From contig NZ_CP136709.1 of the NCBI RefSeq assembly GCF_032926325.1, positions 3,194,501-3,258,500 of the forward strand: DNA of 64,000 nucleotides, in the 5' to 3' direction. Below the pieces are notes generated by a model. It saw only the letters and a list, made by a program, of their open reading frames with translations, did not search any database and had not been told where the DNA came from. A program made the position numbers and the translations under genes. This document shows positions 18,488 through 28,045 of this stretch, piece by piece. This DNA is from Aestuariibaculum lutulentum (lineage in GTDB: Bacteria; Bacteroidota; Bacteroidia; Flavobacteriales; Flavobacteriaceae). Every line of letters begins with the position of its first letter. Positions within the stretch are counted from its first letter, which is position 1.

Positions 18488-19912
18488 ATGACTGCATCCG
18501 AATTTAATTCCTTAGTTAAAAAACAATTCCCATTCGAACCTACGTTAAAGCAGAGTGTTGTGTTACAGCAACTTTCAGAATTTATCTTTGACGATTCACC
18601 TAACGGATTGTATTTATTAAAAGGATATGCAGGAACAGGAAAAACAACCATAATTGGTGCGATAGTAAATAATTTATGGAAAGCGAAAAAAAGTTCGGTT
18701 TTAATGGCTCCAACAGGTCGTGCTGCCAAAGTAATATCGAATTACTCTGGTAGAGAGGCATTTACCATTCATAAGAAGATATATTTCCCTAAAAAGGATA
18801 AAGGCGGTGGGTTGTCTTTTGTATTACAACCCAACAAGCATAAAAACACCATTTTTATAGTTGACGAGGCATCTATGATTCCAGATACACCCGGAGAGTC
18901 TAAACTTTTTGAAAACGGATCATTACTAGATGACCTTATTCAATATGTGTATTCAGGACATAAATGTAAATTGTTGTTGATAGGAGATACCGCGCAGTTA
19001 CCACCTGTAAAATTAGATTTAAGTCCTGCCTTAAATGAAAATACCTTAGCTCTAAATTATAATAAGGAAGTCACTCTAATGGAGTTAGACGAAGTAGTAC
19101 GTCAGGAATACGATTCAGGTATTTTAGCTAATGCGACAGTGTTACGTGAAGCATTGGCGAGTGATTTTCATGATTATTTTAAATTCGATTTACACGGGTT
19201 TAAGGATATTGTTCGTTTGGTTGATGGTCACGAAATCATGGATGCCATCAACAGCGCATACAGCGATTTAGGAAACGAAGAAACGGCTATTATTGTTCGT
19301 AGTAATAAACGGGCTAATTTATACAACCAAAACATTAGAAATCGTATACTATTTAATGAAAGTGAACTGTCGGCCGGCGATTATCTCATGGTGGTTAAGA
19401 ACAATTATTTTTGGGTAAAACCAACCAGTGAAGCCGGATTTATAGCCAATGGTGATATTATAGAAGTTCTTGAAATATTTAGAATTGAAGAGCTTTATGG
19501 CTTTCGCTTCGCGGAAGTAAAAATAAGAATGGTCGATTATCCCAAAATGGCCCCGATAGAAACGGTTTTATTGTTAGACACTATTGAAGCTGAAAGTCCA
19601 TCGTTATCTTACGACGATTCAAACAGACTGTATCAGGAGGTTATGAAAGATTTCGCCAACGAGAGTAGTAACTATCGAAAATTTTTAAAGGTTAAAGGCA
19701 GCAAACATTTTAATGCCTTGCAGGTAAAATTCTCTTACGCTATAACCTGTCATAAATCTCAGGGAGGGCAGTGGAACACGGTTTTCGTTGAGCAGCCGTA
19801 TTTGCCCAATGGCATCGATACCGATTATTTACGTTGGTTATATACTGCGGTGACACGTGCCAAAGAAAAATTGTATCTTATAGGCTTTAAAGACGATTTC
19901 TTTGAGGAATAG
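18488..19912 (+). CDS. RecD/PIF1-like ATP-dependent DNA helicase (superfamily 1B)
   Basis: A 474-residue SF1 helicase. Walker A GYAGTGKT is at 46-53, motif Ia contains APTGRAAKV, Walker B IFIVDEASMI is near 125, motif III contains LLIGDTAQLPPV, the 2B/SH3 region contains ITCHKSQGGQW, and motif VI is YTAVTRAKEKLYLIG. Compared with RecD2 it lacks the long N-terminal extension, so it is a compact single-protein helicase. Likely role in DNA repair or replication fork processing; the exact partner is unknown. It is followed 19 bp later by a DUF4126 gene. It contains a short interspersed sequence (19501-19519) also present in thrA. Confidence 0.88.
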   Translation: MTASEFNSLVKKQFPFEPTLKQSVVLQQLSEFIFDDSPNGLYLLKGYAGTGKTTIIGAIVNNLWKAKKSSVLMAPTGRAAKVISNYSGREAFTIHKKIYFPKKDKGGGLSFVLQPNKHKNTIFIVDEASMIPDTPGESKLFENGSLLDDLIQYVYSGHKCKLLLIGDTAQLPPVKLDLSPALNENTLALNYNKEVTLMELDEVVRQEYDSGILANATVLREALASDFHDYFKFDLHGFKDIVRLVDGHEIMDAINSAYSDLGNEETAIIVRSNKRANLYNQNIRNRILFNESELSAGDYLMVVKNNYFWVKPTSEAGFIANGDIIEVLEIFRIEELYGFRFAEVKIRMVDYPKMAPIETVLLLDTIEAESPSLSYDDSNRLYQEVMKDFANESSNYRKFLKVKGSKHFNALQVKFSYAITCHKSQGGQWNTVFVEQPYLPNGIDTDYLRWLYTAVTRAKEKLYLIGFKDDFFEE

Positions 19913-19931
19913 TTTTTGATATACAATAACT

Positions 19932-20507
19932 ATGGCAGTAGATTCAATTATAAGCATTTGTTTGGGAATAGGTCTGGCAGCTTCGGTAGGTTTTCGGGTA
20001 TTCTTACCTTTATTCACCTTAAGTTTAGCAGCCTATTTTAATGTTTGGGAACTTAACGAGTCCTGGCAATGGGTGGGGAGTTCAGCAGCATTGATAACGT
20101 TAGGGGTGGCGACCATAGTTGAAATCTTTGCTTATTTTATTCCCTTTGTAGATAATGCTTTAGATAGTATAGCTGTCCCTTTAGCCGCACTTGCAGGAAC
20201 AGCTGTTATGCTTTCAACTGTGTCCGATTTAAGTCCGGTAGTAACCTGGGCATTGGCTATTATTGCTGGTGGTGGAACGGCAGCCGCTATTTCGGGTTCT
20301 TCAGGGACAACACGATTAGCTTCGACAGCAACAACAGGTGGTTTGGGAAACCCTATCGTTTCTACCGTAGAAACTGGAACATCAATAGTAATGTCTGTGC
20401 TATCTATTTTTGTTCCGGTAATAGCCTTTCTGTTTGTAATACTCATCTTGTTTATCATATTTAAATTGTATAAAAAGTTTAGTCGTCCTAAAGCTTCAAA
20501 TCGATAA
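19932..20507 (+). CDS. DUF4126 family membrane protein
   Basis: A 191-residue integral membrane protein. GIGLAASVGFRVFLPLFTLSLAA is the DUF4126 signature near the N-terminus, with further hydrophobic segments at ~50-70, ~78-100, ~103-120 and ~150-178; a Gly/Thr-rich linker (SGSSGTTRLASTATTGG) is typical of the family. It ends in a basic cytoplasmic tail. Probably co-transcribed with the helicase. Function unknown. Confidence 0.82.
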   Translation: MAVDSIISICLGIGLAASVGFRVFLPLFTLSLAAYFNVWELNESWQWVGSSAALITLGVATIVEIFAYFIPFVDNALDSIAVPLAALAGTAVMLSTVSDLSPVVTWALAIIAGGGTAAAISGSSGTTRLASTATTGGLGNPIVSTVETGTSIVMSVLSIFVPVIAFLFVILILFIIFKLYKKFSRPKASNR

Positions 20508-20590
20508 TAAAAATTCTATTTTTGTCCTGTAAATTCAGAATGTAAAGAAATAAAAAGAAAGTTCTGAAAGCAGATATTAATAATATACGA

Positions 20591-21319
20591 ATGAAGATAA
20601 TTTCAATGATTCCGGCACGTTACAGTGCTTCTCGTTTTCCTGGAAAGCTTATGCAAGATTTAGGAGGAAAACCTGTTATTCTTAGAACTTACGAAGCCAC
20701 CGTCGGTACAGGTTTGTTTGATGATGTGTTTGTGGTGACTGATAGCGAGATTATTTATAATGAAATTGTAAATAATGGAGGTAAGGCCATTATGAGTAAG
20801 AAGGAACACGAATGCGGAAGTGACAGAATCGCTGAAGCTGTTGAAGATTTGGATATTGATATCGTAATTAATGTTCAGGGAGATGAGCCGTTTACTGATA
20901 AGGAATCCTTATCAAAGTTAATTAATGTGTTTAAAGATGATCACGATAAATCTATTGATTTAGCGTCTTTAATGGTTCATATTACCGAAGAAGAGGATAT
21001 AAAAAATCCAAATACAGTTAAGGTGGTTCTAGACCATTTTAATTTTGCTTTGTACTTTTCAAGAAGCCCGATTCCGTATCACAGAGACGAAACAGTTAAT
21101 GTAAAGTACTATAAACATAAAGGGGTTTATGCTTTCAGAAAACAGGCAATTTTAGATTTTTACCGTTTACCAATGCTAACATTAGAAGCCTCAGAAAAAC
21201 TGGAGCAACTACGCTATTTAGAATACGGAAAACGCATTAAAATGGTGGAGACCGATGTTGAAGGAGTTGAAATAGACACGCCTGAAGATTTAATACGAGC
21301 ACAAAAACAATGGAAGTAA
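20591..21319 (+). CDS. kdsB: 3-deoxy-manno-octulosonate cytidylyltransferase
   Basis: This 242-residue enzyme makes CMP-Kdo from CTP and Kdo for the lipopolysaccharide core. IPARYSASRFPGKLMQDLGG is the nucleotidyltransferase N-terminal motif, with HECGSDRIAEA, VINVQGDEPF (metal-binding Asp) and SRSPIPYHR downstream, all diagnostic of KdsB. Length is normal. A TATTTTTG box lies at 20517-20524. The last codons overlap the HAD gene by 10 bp, so the two are translated together. A KdnB-like dehydrogenase follows, raising the possibility that the natural substrate is 8-amino-Kdo. Confidence 0.95.
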   Translation: MKIISMIPARYSASRFPGKLMQDLGGKPVILRTYEATVGTGLFDDVFVVTDSEIIYNEIVNNGGKAIMSKKEHECGSDRIAEAVEDLDIDIVINVQGDEPFTDKESLSKLINVFKDDHDKSIDLASLMVHITEEEDIKNPNTVKVVLDHFNFALYFSRSPIPYHRDETVNVKYYKHKGVYAFRKQAILDFYRLPMLTLEASEKLEQLRYLEYGKRIKMVETDVEGVEIDTPEDLIRAQKQWK

Positions 21320-22014
21320 ACTACCAGCACATAAAAGTAATTGGCTTTGATGCCGACGATACCCTTTGGGTAAACGAAACCTATTTTAGAGAGGCTGAAG
21401 CTAGTTTTGGTAACTTACTATCGGAGTATGAAACCTTGAATAAATTAGACCAGGAGCTTTTCAAAAAAGAGATTGCTAATTTACCGCTCTACGGATACGG
21501 AGTTAAAGCTTTTGTTTTGTCGATGGTTGAAAGCGCTTTAGAACAGTCCAATTATAATGTTTCTCAACAAACAATTGAAGCAATATTAAACATTGGAAAA
21601 GACATGCTTAATAAACCAGTGGAATTGCTTGATGGTGTTGAAGAGGTTTTAGAATCATTATCGAAAAAATATCGTTTAATTCTGGCAACCAAAGGTGATT
21701 TATTAGATCAGGAGCGTAAGTTAGAAAAGTCAGGACTAACGAAATATTTTCACCATATAGAGGTATTGAGTGATAAAAAGGAAGAAAATTATTCGAAACT
21801 TTTAAATCATTTAGATATTAATCCGTCCGAGTTTTTAATGGTTGGTAATTCATTAAAATCTGATGTGTTACCATTAGTAAATATTAAAGCACATGCGGTG
21901 CATATTCCGTTTCATACCACTTGGGCTCATGAACAAGTGTCTGAAAAAGAAACAAATGGCAAAAATTACAAAACCATTAGTAGTTTAAAGGATTTAATTA
22001 CACTTTTAAACTAA
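21310..22014 (+). CDS. HAD family hydrolase
   Basis: A 234-residue haloacid-dehalogenase-fold hydrolase: motif I GFDADDTLW with the nucleophile D14 and general acid D16, motif II LATKG, the Lys of motif III within SDKKEE, and motif IV VGNSLKSDVLP. A helical cap lies between motif I and motif II (subfamily I). It overlaps kdsB by 10 bp. A phosphatase role in the Kdo pathway is suggested by position only: true KdsC has a different, capless architecture, so this is not a simple KdsC. Substrate unknown. Confidence 0.85.
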   Translation: MEVNYQHIKVIGFDADDTLWVNETYFREAEASFGNLLSEYETLNKLDQELFKKEIANLPLYGYGVKAFVLSMVESALEQSNYNVSQQTIEAILNIGKDMLNKPVELLDGVEEVLESLSKKYRLILATKGDLLDQERKLEKSGLTKYFHHIEVLSDKKEENYSKLLNHLDINPSEFLMVGNSLKSDVLPLVNIKAHAVHIPFHTTWAHEQVSEKETNGKNYKTISSLKDLITLLN

Positions 22015-22079
22015 AATATAATTGTGTTAAAATTCATAAAATCAAGTACGATTTTATGATGTTAATTTTAAAATAACCT

Positions 22080-22087
22080 TATTTTTG
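22080..22087 (+). promoter_or_regulatory. Putative -7 box for the KdnB-like gene
   Basis: TATTTTTG matches TAnnTTTG and lies 25 nt before the ATG at 22113; no strong -33 TTG was seen. Confidence 0.35.
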
Positions 22088-22112
22088 GGTTACGAAAAAG
22101 AAAGCATAGTAG

Positions 22113-23195
22113 ATGAGTTATAAAAACTTTCCAATGGTACCAAGAGTTATTTTTGGTCGCGGTAGTTTCAATCAGTTAAATGATATTTTAGAACCAAAGC
22201 GTTTAAATTCAAAAGCTCCATTTATATTTTTGGTAGATGATGTATTTAAAAACAATGCCTGGTTGACTTCTAGAATCCCTTTAGCTTACGGTGATAGAAT
22301 AATATATATATCTGCTGCAGAAGAACCAAAAACCTCGCAGGTTGATGAATTGGTAGAAGATATTATACTTACCACTAAAGAACGTCCCTCAGGAATTGTT
22401 GGAATAGGAGGCGGAACCTTGTTAGATTTAGCCAAAGCAGTTTCTATTATGTTAACGAACGAAGGTGAAGCTAAAGATTACCAAGGGTGGGATTTAGTTA
22501 AGAATGAAGCCGTTTATCATGTGGGGATTCCAACTATTTCAGGAACAGGAGCAGAGGTTTCAAGAACAACGGTGTTAACCGGACCTGAAAAGAAGTTAGG
22601 AATCAACTCCGATTATACGCCTTTTGATCAGGTGGTTTTAGATTCTGAGTTAACACAAGATGTTCCTAAAGAACAATGGTTTTATACAGGAATGGATTGT
22701 TATATTCATTGCATAGAATCGCTTGAAGGGTCTTATTTAAATGCCTTTAGCCAGAGTTATGGCGAGAAAGCTTTTGATTTATGTAAAGAAATATTTCTTG
22801 ATAATAATCTGTCAGAAGTTGAATCTCAGGAAAAATTGATGATGGCATCCTGGCACGGTGGAATGAGTATTGCTTACTCTCAGGTGGGGGTAGCCCATGC
22901 TATGAGTTATGGTTTAGCTTATTTATTAGGAACAAAACACGGTATTGGAAATTGTATAGTTTTCGATCATTTAGAAGAGTTTTACCCTGAAGGCGTTAAA
23001 TTGTTTAAAGAAATGAAAGCCAAACATAATATAGAATTACCACAGGGGATTTGTGCCAATTTAACTGATGCTGATTTCGATATTATGATTAAAGTTTCGT
23101 TAGGAATGGCACCGCTTTGGGAAAATGCCTTAGGTAAAAACTGGAAAAACATTATGACACCAGAAAAACTGAAAAGTCTATATCAAAAAATGTAG
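22113..23195 (+). CDS. Iron-containing alcohol dehydrogenase, KdnB-like (Kdo 8-oxidase type)
   Basis: A 360-residue group III (iron-type) alcohol dehydrogenase. The nucleotide-binding GIGGGTLLDLAKA is at ~97-109. The expected metal ligands are D195 and H199 (GMDCYIHCIE), H262 (VAHAMSYG) and H276 (GTKHGIGN). Sequence features and the neighbouring kdsB point to KdnB, which in Shewanella oxidises the C8 hydroxyl of Kdo before transamination by KdnA to give 8-amino-Kdo. No KdnA-type aminotransferase is visible in this window. The family call is firm; the Kdo substrate is inferred. Confidence 0.85.
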   Translation: MSYKNFPMVPRVIFGRGSFNQLNDILEPKRLNSKAPFIFLVDDVFKNNAWLTSRIPLAYGDRIIYISAAEEPKTSQVDELVEDIILTTKERPSGIVGIGGGTLLDLAKAVSIMLTNEGEAKDYQGWDLVKNEAVYHVGIPTISGTGAEVSRTTVLTGPEKKLGINSDYTPFDQVVLDSELTQDVPKEQWFYTGMDCYIHCIESLEGSYLNAFSQSYGEKAFDLCKEIFLDNNLSEVESQEKLMMASWHGGMSIAYSQVGVAHAMSYGLAYLLGTKHGIGNCIVFDHLEEFYPEGVKLFKEMKAKHNIELPQGICANLTDADFDIMIKVSLGMAPLWENALGKNWKNIMTPEKLKSLYQKM

Positions 23196-23332
23196 TAAAA
23201 ATTTTGTTAAACAGGAATTTGAACTAGTGATTTGGCATAGATTTTGAATTTTACTTCATGTGTGGTTGTAATGAAACATAAAGTAAACAATTATTTGTCC
23301 CTTAAAAGAAACATTAATGTTCTACATACAAA

Positions 23333-23359
23333 AAAAGCGACTCGATTAGAGTCGCTTTT
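23333..23359. terminator. Bidirectional intrinsic terminator between convergent genes
   Basis: AAAAGCGACTC (23333-23343), loop gatta, GAGTCGCTTTT (23349-23359): a perfect 11-bp stem with A/T tracts. It sits between the KdnB-like gene (+) and the zincin gene (-). Confidence 0.85.
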
Positions 23360-23375
23360 CTGGTTTTATAGATCA

Positions 23376-25973
23376 CTATTTCACTTCCTTTAAAGCATTA
23401 TCAATTAACGTTTTCAGGTGTTGCTTATGTGCTCTTGAAGAAACATCGCCACCAGAACTTGTCATCGTTTTAATCGCATTTAAATTATACAAAGCCATAG
23501 ATTGTGCTAAATTAGAATATCTGGATCCTTGCTTATTTGTTAACATAGAAATGAGCATGTTTGTGTATTCTAATTGTAAATTTTGTCTGAAGGAATTCAC
23601 GTTTCCAGAGATATCGGCTTTAAAAATAGAGTTGTTTAAATCTGTCATCATGGTTGAAAGCGTATACCTATTGCCATATAATTCAGAATCTGAAATTCTT
23701 TGAAGCGTATTATAATGTAATATATGACTTAAAACAGCCTTCTGGTATCCTAAAACCTGATCATGTATTTTAGGGTCTTCAGGTGTTCTGAAATTAAAAC
23801 CACGACGCTGCATGGCTAAATAATTATATAAATCATTAGGTACATCAAAAGCATCAGGAGCAAATATATATTTGCTTAAGGCATTCATAGCGCGTTTTTG
23901 ATCTTCTAAACTTACCGGAGTATACGGTTGTTTTTCACCTTCTTGCCCTACCATAGAACGTTCTACATAAACACCTCCAATAAATCTTGAAATGGTATTT
24001 GCGGCAGATCCTTTTTGTCCAGATAACAAATAGTAAACACGACGGAGTTCCTGGTAAGATTCTCCTGTATTACTGAAATTACCCTTTAGATCCTTCATTA
24101 AATTATTAGACAATTCAATTCGATCAACAGCCCAGGCAATTTGATTGTTCGATTGGTCTCCTGTATTTACACGAGGGTCTATAGCCTTACCGGGCGAACG
24201 CATATCATCGGCATCATTACCAAAAATATGTTCTGGTTTTGTAGATTCATTTAATAAATCCTGATGTTCCTTTTCTGTTTTAAAAGGTTTATAACCTAAC
24301 TGAATAGCCCAAATATCGTAAGGGCCAACTGTAACATCGTCGTATTGTCCCTGTTTACTTCGGTCTTTAGTTACATTTAAAGCCGCATAATCCATTACTG
24401 AAGCGGTTAAACATTTTCCTTTAATAAATTCAGCATCGTTCAATTGTTCAGGTGAAAATAACTGACTCGCTTTCATATTATGATTTAGACCTAAAGTATG
24501 TCCAACTTCATGCATAATTAAAGCGGTCATTGATTCCTTTTTGATGCGCTCTAACTCAAAATCTGATGCTCCGGCAGCTTCAGCAACTGAGCTGGCAAAC
24601 ATCATTTCATCATGCAATTCATCACCTAAAAAGCAAAACGTATGGTCGTTTGTGTTTGATGTGTTGTTTTCGAAAGTTTTTACTGAAGATGTTAATTCAA
24701 AAACTTTATCATAGAACACACGGTTAGAAAAATGCGCAAATTCCAGCATAATATCGGCTCCTAAAATCTCTCCGGTTCTAGGGTTCACAAAACTAGGGCC
24801 GTAACCTCCAAACGGTGGTTCTGGCGACGATGTCCAACGTAAAACGTTATAGCGAATATCGCCGGCATCCCAGGTAGCATCATCAGGCTGCACTTTTACA
24901 ACCATGGCATTTTTAAAGCCCGCTTTTTCAAAAGCTTTATTCCATTGTAAAACACCTTCTTTAATAGTTTCACGCCATTCTAAAGGAGTTGAATTTTCTA
25001 TCCACCAGGTAATCGGTTCGATAGGTTCAGATAATTCCAGTTCCGGATTCTTTTTAACTAAATTCCAACGGTGAATTAAATCACGATACGGTGTCGAGCT
25101 TGCCGATGTTTTATCGTCTACCTGAGTTGTGAAATAACCAACTCGTGGATCGTCAAATCTAGGTTGGAAATCATTTTCAGGCATAGCAATTAAGCTATGA
25201 TACACTTTTATGCTTACGTTTCTGCCATCAGCAACAGCATTCGAGCCGCCATTTAATACAGAAGGTTGAGAGTAAACATATTCAACTTCCATATTAGTGT
25301 TTTCAGGATAGTTGTTAATGTCTGATATTTTGGTTTTCGATTTGTCTAAATTCCCAATCTTAAACTCTGTTGGAGATGATCCTGGTCTTGATGGATTTTT
25401 AATTTGGGAAAAGGTTTCTGCTAAAAATAAATTATCGGCATTAATTAAATAAAGTTTTTTGTCTTTATCGTAAGCTGAAATTTCTATACTAGCCATATTG
25501 CCTTCACTAATATTAGCATCTTTTGATTTAGATAAAGGATTTTCAGGGTCGAAGTAGAAGGACGTATTTTGCGTAATAAATTCAATTTTATTGAAATACT
25601 TTTCAACTTTGAAAACTTTAGAACCCCGGTACATGCCTCTTATAACTCTTCCGGCATCCATGACACCATCTGATATCTGACTGAAATAAATGTATTCTTT
25701 ACCAAGCTGCTCTTCAGAAATAACCATTTGAAGGGAGCCTTTTATGGTATCCTGATAAATCTTAAATAAACCATCGATTTCCTTACTCGTTTTTACGAGT
25801 TCAGCTATGGTTTTGTCTTTGCTTTTTTTAGGCGTTTCGGCGACAATTTCCGTTTGAGCATCTTTTTTCTTTTTTTTCTTGTTTTGAGCTTCCATGTTTG
25901 AAGGATTCAAAAAGCAGAGCGATGCCAGTGCAATACATGCGTAATGGTGAATGTTTAGTTTGTGTTGCTTCAT
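23376..25973 (-). CDS. Secreted zinc-dependent metalloprotease (DUF5117/DUF5118-type zincin)
   Basis: An 865-residue secreted protein. The N-terminus has a signal peptide region (cleavage probably after NMEAQ), then a Lys-rich linker. The middle belongs to the large Bacteroidota zincin family with DUF5117/DUF5118 regions. The catalytic site HEVGHTLGLNHN lies at ~488-499, with H488, H492 and H498 as zinc ligands and E489 as catalytic base, an extended metzincin-like motif. A candidate Met-turn follows (SVMDYAALN). Length fits the family. It is monocistronic, ended by the hairpin at 23333. Physiological substrate unknown. Confidence 0.88.
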   Translation of the reverse strand: MKQHKLNIHHYACIALASLCFLNPSNMEAQNKKKKKKDAQTEIVAETPKKSKDKTIAELVKTSKEIDGLFKIYQDTIKGSLQMVISEEQLGKEYIYFSQISDGVMDAGRVIRGMYRGSKVFKVEKYFNKIEFITQNTSFYFDPENPLSKSKDANISEGNMASIEISAYDKDKKLYLINADNLFLAETFSQIKNPSRPGSSPTEFKIGNLDKSKTKISDINNYPENTNMEVEYVYSQPSVLNGGSNAVADGRNVSIKVYHSLIAMPENDFQPRFDDPRVGYFTTQVDDKTSASSTPYRDLIHRWNLVKKNPELELSEPIEPITWWIENSTPLEWRETIKEGVLQWNKAFEKAGFKNAMVVKVQPDDATWDAGDIRYNVLRWTSSPEPPFGGYGPSFVNPRTGEILGADIMLEFAHFSNRVFYDKVFELTSSVKTFENNTSNTNDHTFCFLGDELHDEMMFASSVAEAAGASDFELERIKKESMTALIMHEVGHTLGLNHNMKASQLFSPEQLNDAEFIKGKCLTASVMDYAALNVTKDRSKQGQYDDVTVGPYDIWAIQLGYKPFKTEKEHQDLLNESTKPEHIFGNDADDMRSPGKAIDPRVNTGDQSNNQIAWAVDRIELSNNLMKDLKGNFSNTGESYQELRRVYYLLSGQKGSAANTISRFIGGVYVERSMVGQEGEKQPYTPVSLEDQKRAMNALSKYIFAPDAFDVPNDLYNYLAMQRRGFNFRTPEDPKIHDQVLGYQKAVLSHILHYNTLQRISDSELYGNRYTLSTMMTDLNNSIFKADISGNVNSFRQNLQLEYTNMLISMLTNKQGSRYSNLAQSMALYNLNAIKTMTSSGGDVSSRAHKQHLKTLIDNALKEVK

Positions 25974-26073
25974 ATTTTGATTTGAATTTCAAATGATTGA
26001 AGCTAAAAATACCCATTTAATAGATTGTTTTTATCTTTGAGAACGTTAAAAATTGCTTAATAAAAAAGTTTAG

Positions 26074-27060
26074 TTATAAATTACCTAAAATCTTATCCAT
26101 AACCCAACTGGTATGTAATGCTGAAGCACCAAGCGAAGGATGTGTAAAATTACCTTGAATAAGCATGTTTCGCATATCTTCAACATGGTAGATTTGAATG
26201 TGTTTTGGGTGCTCGATATGTAACGTTTCTTTATTCCTGTCACTTTTTAATTTTATAGGTTTCTCATGAAATATAGCAAATTCAATGCTGCCTTTGCTTC
26301 CTAGAATGGTGACTTTGTCTAGTCTATCGTTACAATCAAAATTCCAGAATGCCGATCCGGTTACATTATTTTCGTGTACCCAGCAGGCGGTTATGGCATC
26401 TTTTGCAGAATAGTTACCTTGTTGATTGAGGCTAATACCCTTTATTTCTTTGATGTTTCCTAAAATAAAGGTGAAAAAATCTAAACCATGGCTTGCTAAA
26501 TCATCGAAATAGCCTCCTGGAGCGATTTTTACATCGGTTCTCCAGTTGTATTCACCAGATTTGTCTAAGTCGGAAGCAGGTGCGCTGAATTGCCAACTGA
26601 TGTGTCGAACATCACCAATTTCATTATTGTCAATCCATTCTTTTATTTGTGTAAAGCGAGGTAATGAGCGTCTGTAGTAAGCCACAAAAAGCGGAATATT
26701 CTTTTCATTAAAGGCATTGTATATGGCTAAACTTTCCTGATAACTGGGCGCCATTGGTTTTTCTATACAACAAATTTTTCCTGCTTCGGCTACCTTTAAA
26801 GCATAAAACATATGAGAATCTGGTGGTGTTGCAATATATACAGCATCAATATCAGGATCGTCAATGAGTTGGTCGGCATCTGTATAGTATTTTTCAATTT
26901 GATGACGTTTTGCGTAGTCTTTAACCTTATCTGCATTTCTCCGCATGACAGCCGTTAACTCAAAACCTTTTGTTAGTTTGTATGCAGGTCCACTTTTTAC
27001 TTCGGTAACATCACCGCAGCCTATAATGCCCCATCTAATAACTGTATTGTTTTTTATCAT
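26074..27060 (-). CDS. Gfo/Idh/MocA family oxidoreductase
   Basis: A 328-residue NAD(P)-dependent dehydrogenase of the glucose-fructose oxidoreductase/inositol dehydrogenase family. IRWGIIGCGDVTEVKSGPA is the N-terminal Rossmann motif; YIATPPDSHM and CCIEKPMA (with the family's conserved Lys-Pro) follow; the C-terminal beta-sheet domain contains PGGYFDDLASHGLDFF with the conserved catalytic-type His. Substrate, probably a sugar or inositol derivative, is unknown. No obvious operon partner: yebC upstream ends at its own hairpin terminator. Confidence 0.88.
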   Translation of the reverse strand: MIKNNTVIRWGIIGCGDVTEVKSGPAYKLTKGFELTAVMRRNADKVKDYAKRHQIEKYYTDADQLIDDPDIDAVYIATPPDSHMFYALKVAEAGKICCIEKPMAPSYQESLAIYNAFNEKNIPLFVAYYRRSLPRFTQIKEWIDNNEIGDVRHISWQFSAPASDLDKSGEYNWRTDVKIAPGGYFDDLASHGLDFFTFILGNIKEIKGISLNQQGNYSAKDAITACWVHENNVTGSAFWNFDCNDRLDKVTILGSKGSIEFAIFHEKPIKLKSDRNKETLHIEHPKHIQIYHVEDMRNMLIQGNFTHPSLGASALHTSWVMDKILGNL

Positions 27061-27148
27061 GTGTATATATTTTCTTTCTAAAATTAAGATTTATTCGTAA
27101 AGACAAACGTTGCTAATATAATCTTTATGTTAAGAATATTAGAAAAGA

Positions 27149-27179
27149 AAAAGGCTATCAAAATTAATGATAGCCTTTT
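27149..27179. terminator. Intrinsic terminator of yebC
   Basis: A perfect 12-bp stem, AAAAGGCTATCA (27149-27160) and TGATAGCCTTTT (27168-27179), directly after the yebC stop on the minus strand. Confidence 0.8.
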
Positions 27180-27198
27180 CAATATTTATAGTAAAGAA

Positions 27199-27918
27199 TT
27201 ATTCTTCAACTTCTTGCATCGTGTGGTACACGTTTTGCACGTCATCGTCTTCTTCAAGTTTTTCTAAAAGCTTTTCTACATCGGCAGCTTGCTCGGCAGA
27301 AAGTTCTTTAGTTACCTGAGGTATACGCTCGAAACCTGATGATAAAATTTCAATACCACGAGATTCTAACTCCGCTTGAATGGTTCCGAAGTTTTCGAAA
27401 GGGGCATAGATTAAAATGCCATCTTCATCAGCAAATACTTCTTCTGCACCAAAATCGATAAATTCAAGTTCTAATTCTTCTGGATCTAAACCATCAGCTT
27501 TAATTCTGAAATTACAGGTGTGGTCGAACATAAATACTACCGAACCTGAAGTTCCTAAGCTTCCGTCGCATTTATTAAAATAACTACGAACGTTAGCTAC
27601 AGTTCTCGTATTGTTGTCGGTTGCCGTTTCAACTAAAACAGCAATACCATGTGGTGCATAACCTTCAAAAATAACTTCTTTATAATCACCCTGATTTTTA
27701 TCTGAAGCTCGTTTAATGGCACGTTCAACATTGTCTTTAGGCATGTTTACCGACTTGGCATTTTGTATTACCGCTCTTAAACGTGCGTTGCTGTCCGGAT
27801 CTGGGCCTCCTTCTTTAACAGCCATTACAATATCTTTACCAATGCGAGTAAACGCTTTACTCATCGCCGACCAGCGCTTCATTTTACGTGCTTTTCTAAA
27901 CTCAAAAGCTCTTCCCAT
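27199..27918 (-). CDS. yebC: YebC/PmpR family (TACO1-like) regulatory protein
   Basis: A 239-residue member of the YebC family. The N-terminus (MGRAFEFRKARKMKRWSAMS, then FTRIGKDI) and ARLRAVIQNAKSVNMPKDN are diagnostic, followed by YEGYAPHGIAVLVE and an acidic C-terminus. Family members act as DNA-binding regulators or ribosome-associated factors helping translation of difficult proline stretches; which applies here is unknown. A TAAATTTG box at 27990-27997 and a hairpin at 27937-27957 lie in the 5' region. Confidence 0.93.
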   Translation of the reverse strand: MGRAFEFRKARKMKRWSAMSKAFTRIGKDIVMAVKEGGPDPDSNARLRAVIQNAKSVNMPKDNVERAIKRASDKNQGDYKEVIFEGYAPHGIAVLVETATDNNTRTVANVRSYFNKCDGSLGTSGSVVFMFDHTCNFRIKADGLDPEELELEFIDFGAEEVFADEDGILIYAPFENFGTIQAELESRGIEILSSGFERIPQVTKELSAEQAADVEKLLEKLEEDDDVQNVYHTMQEVEE

Positions 27919-27936
27919 AATTTAATTATTTATATC

Positions 27937-27957
27937 AAGTCACTTAAAAAGTGACTT
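27937..27957. promoter_or_regulatory. Hairpin in the 5' region of yebC
   Basis: A perfect inverted repeat AAGTCACTT (27937-27945), loop aaa, AAGTGACTT (27949-27957), 18 nt upstream of the yebC ATG. It lies downstream of a TAAATTTG box (27990-27997). On the minus strand it lacks a following T tract, so it is not a typical terminator of the upstream gene. Confidence 0.45.
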
Positions 27958-28045
27958 TTTAGAGGTTATTGTTATTTTATATTCAACTGCAAATTTAACA
28001 AAATCTATAAAGGATTTGTGCTAGATTTTAAATTGTTGTGCGTAT

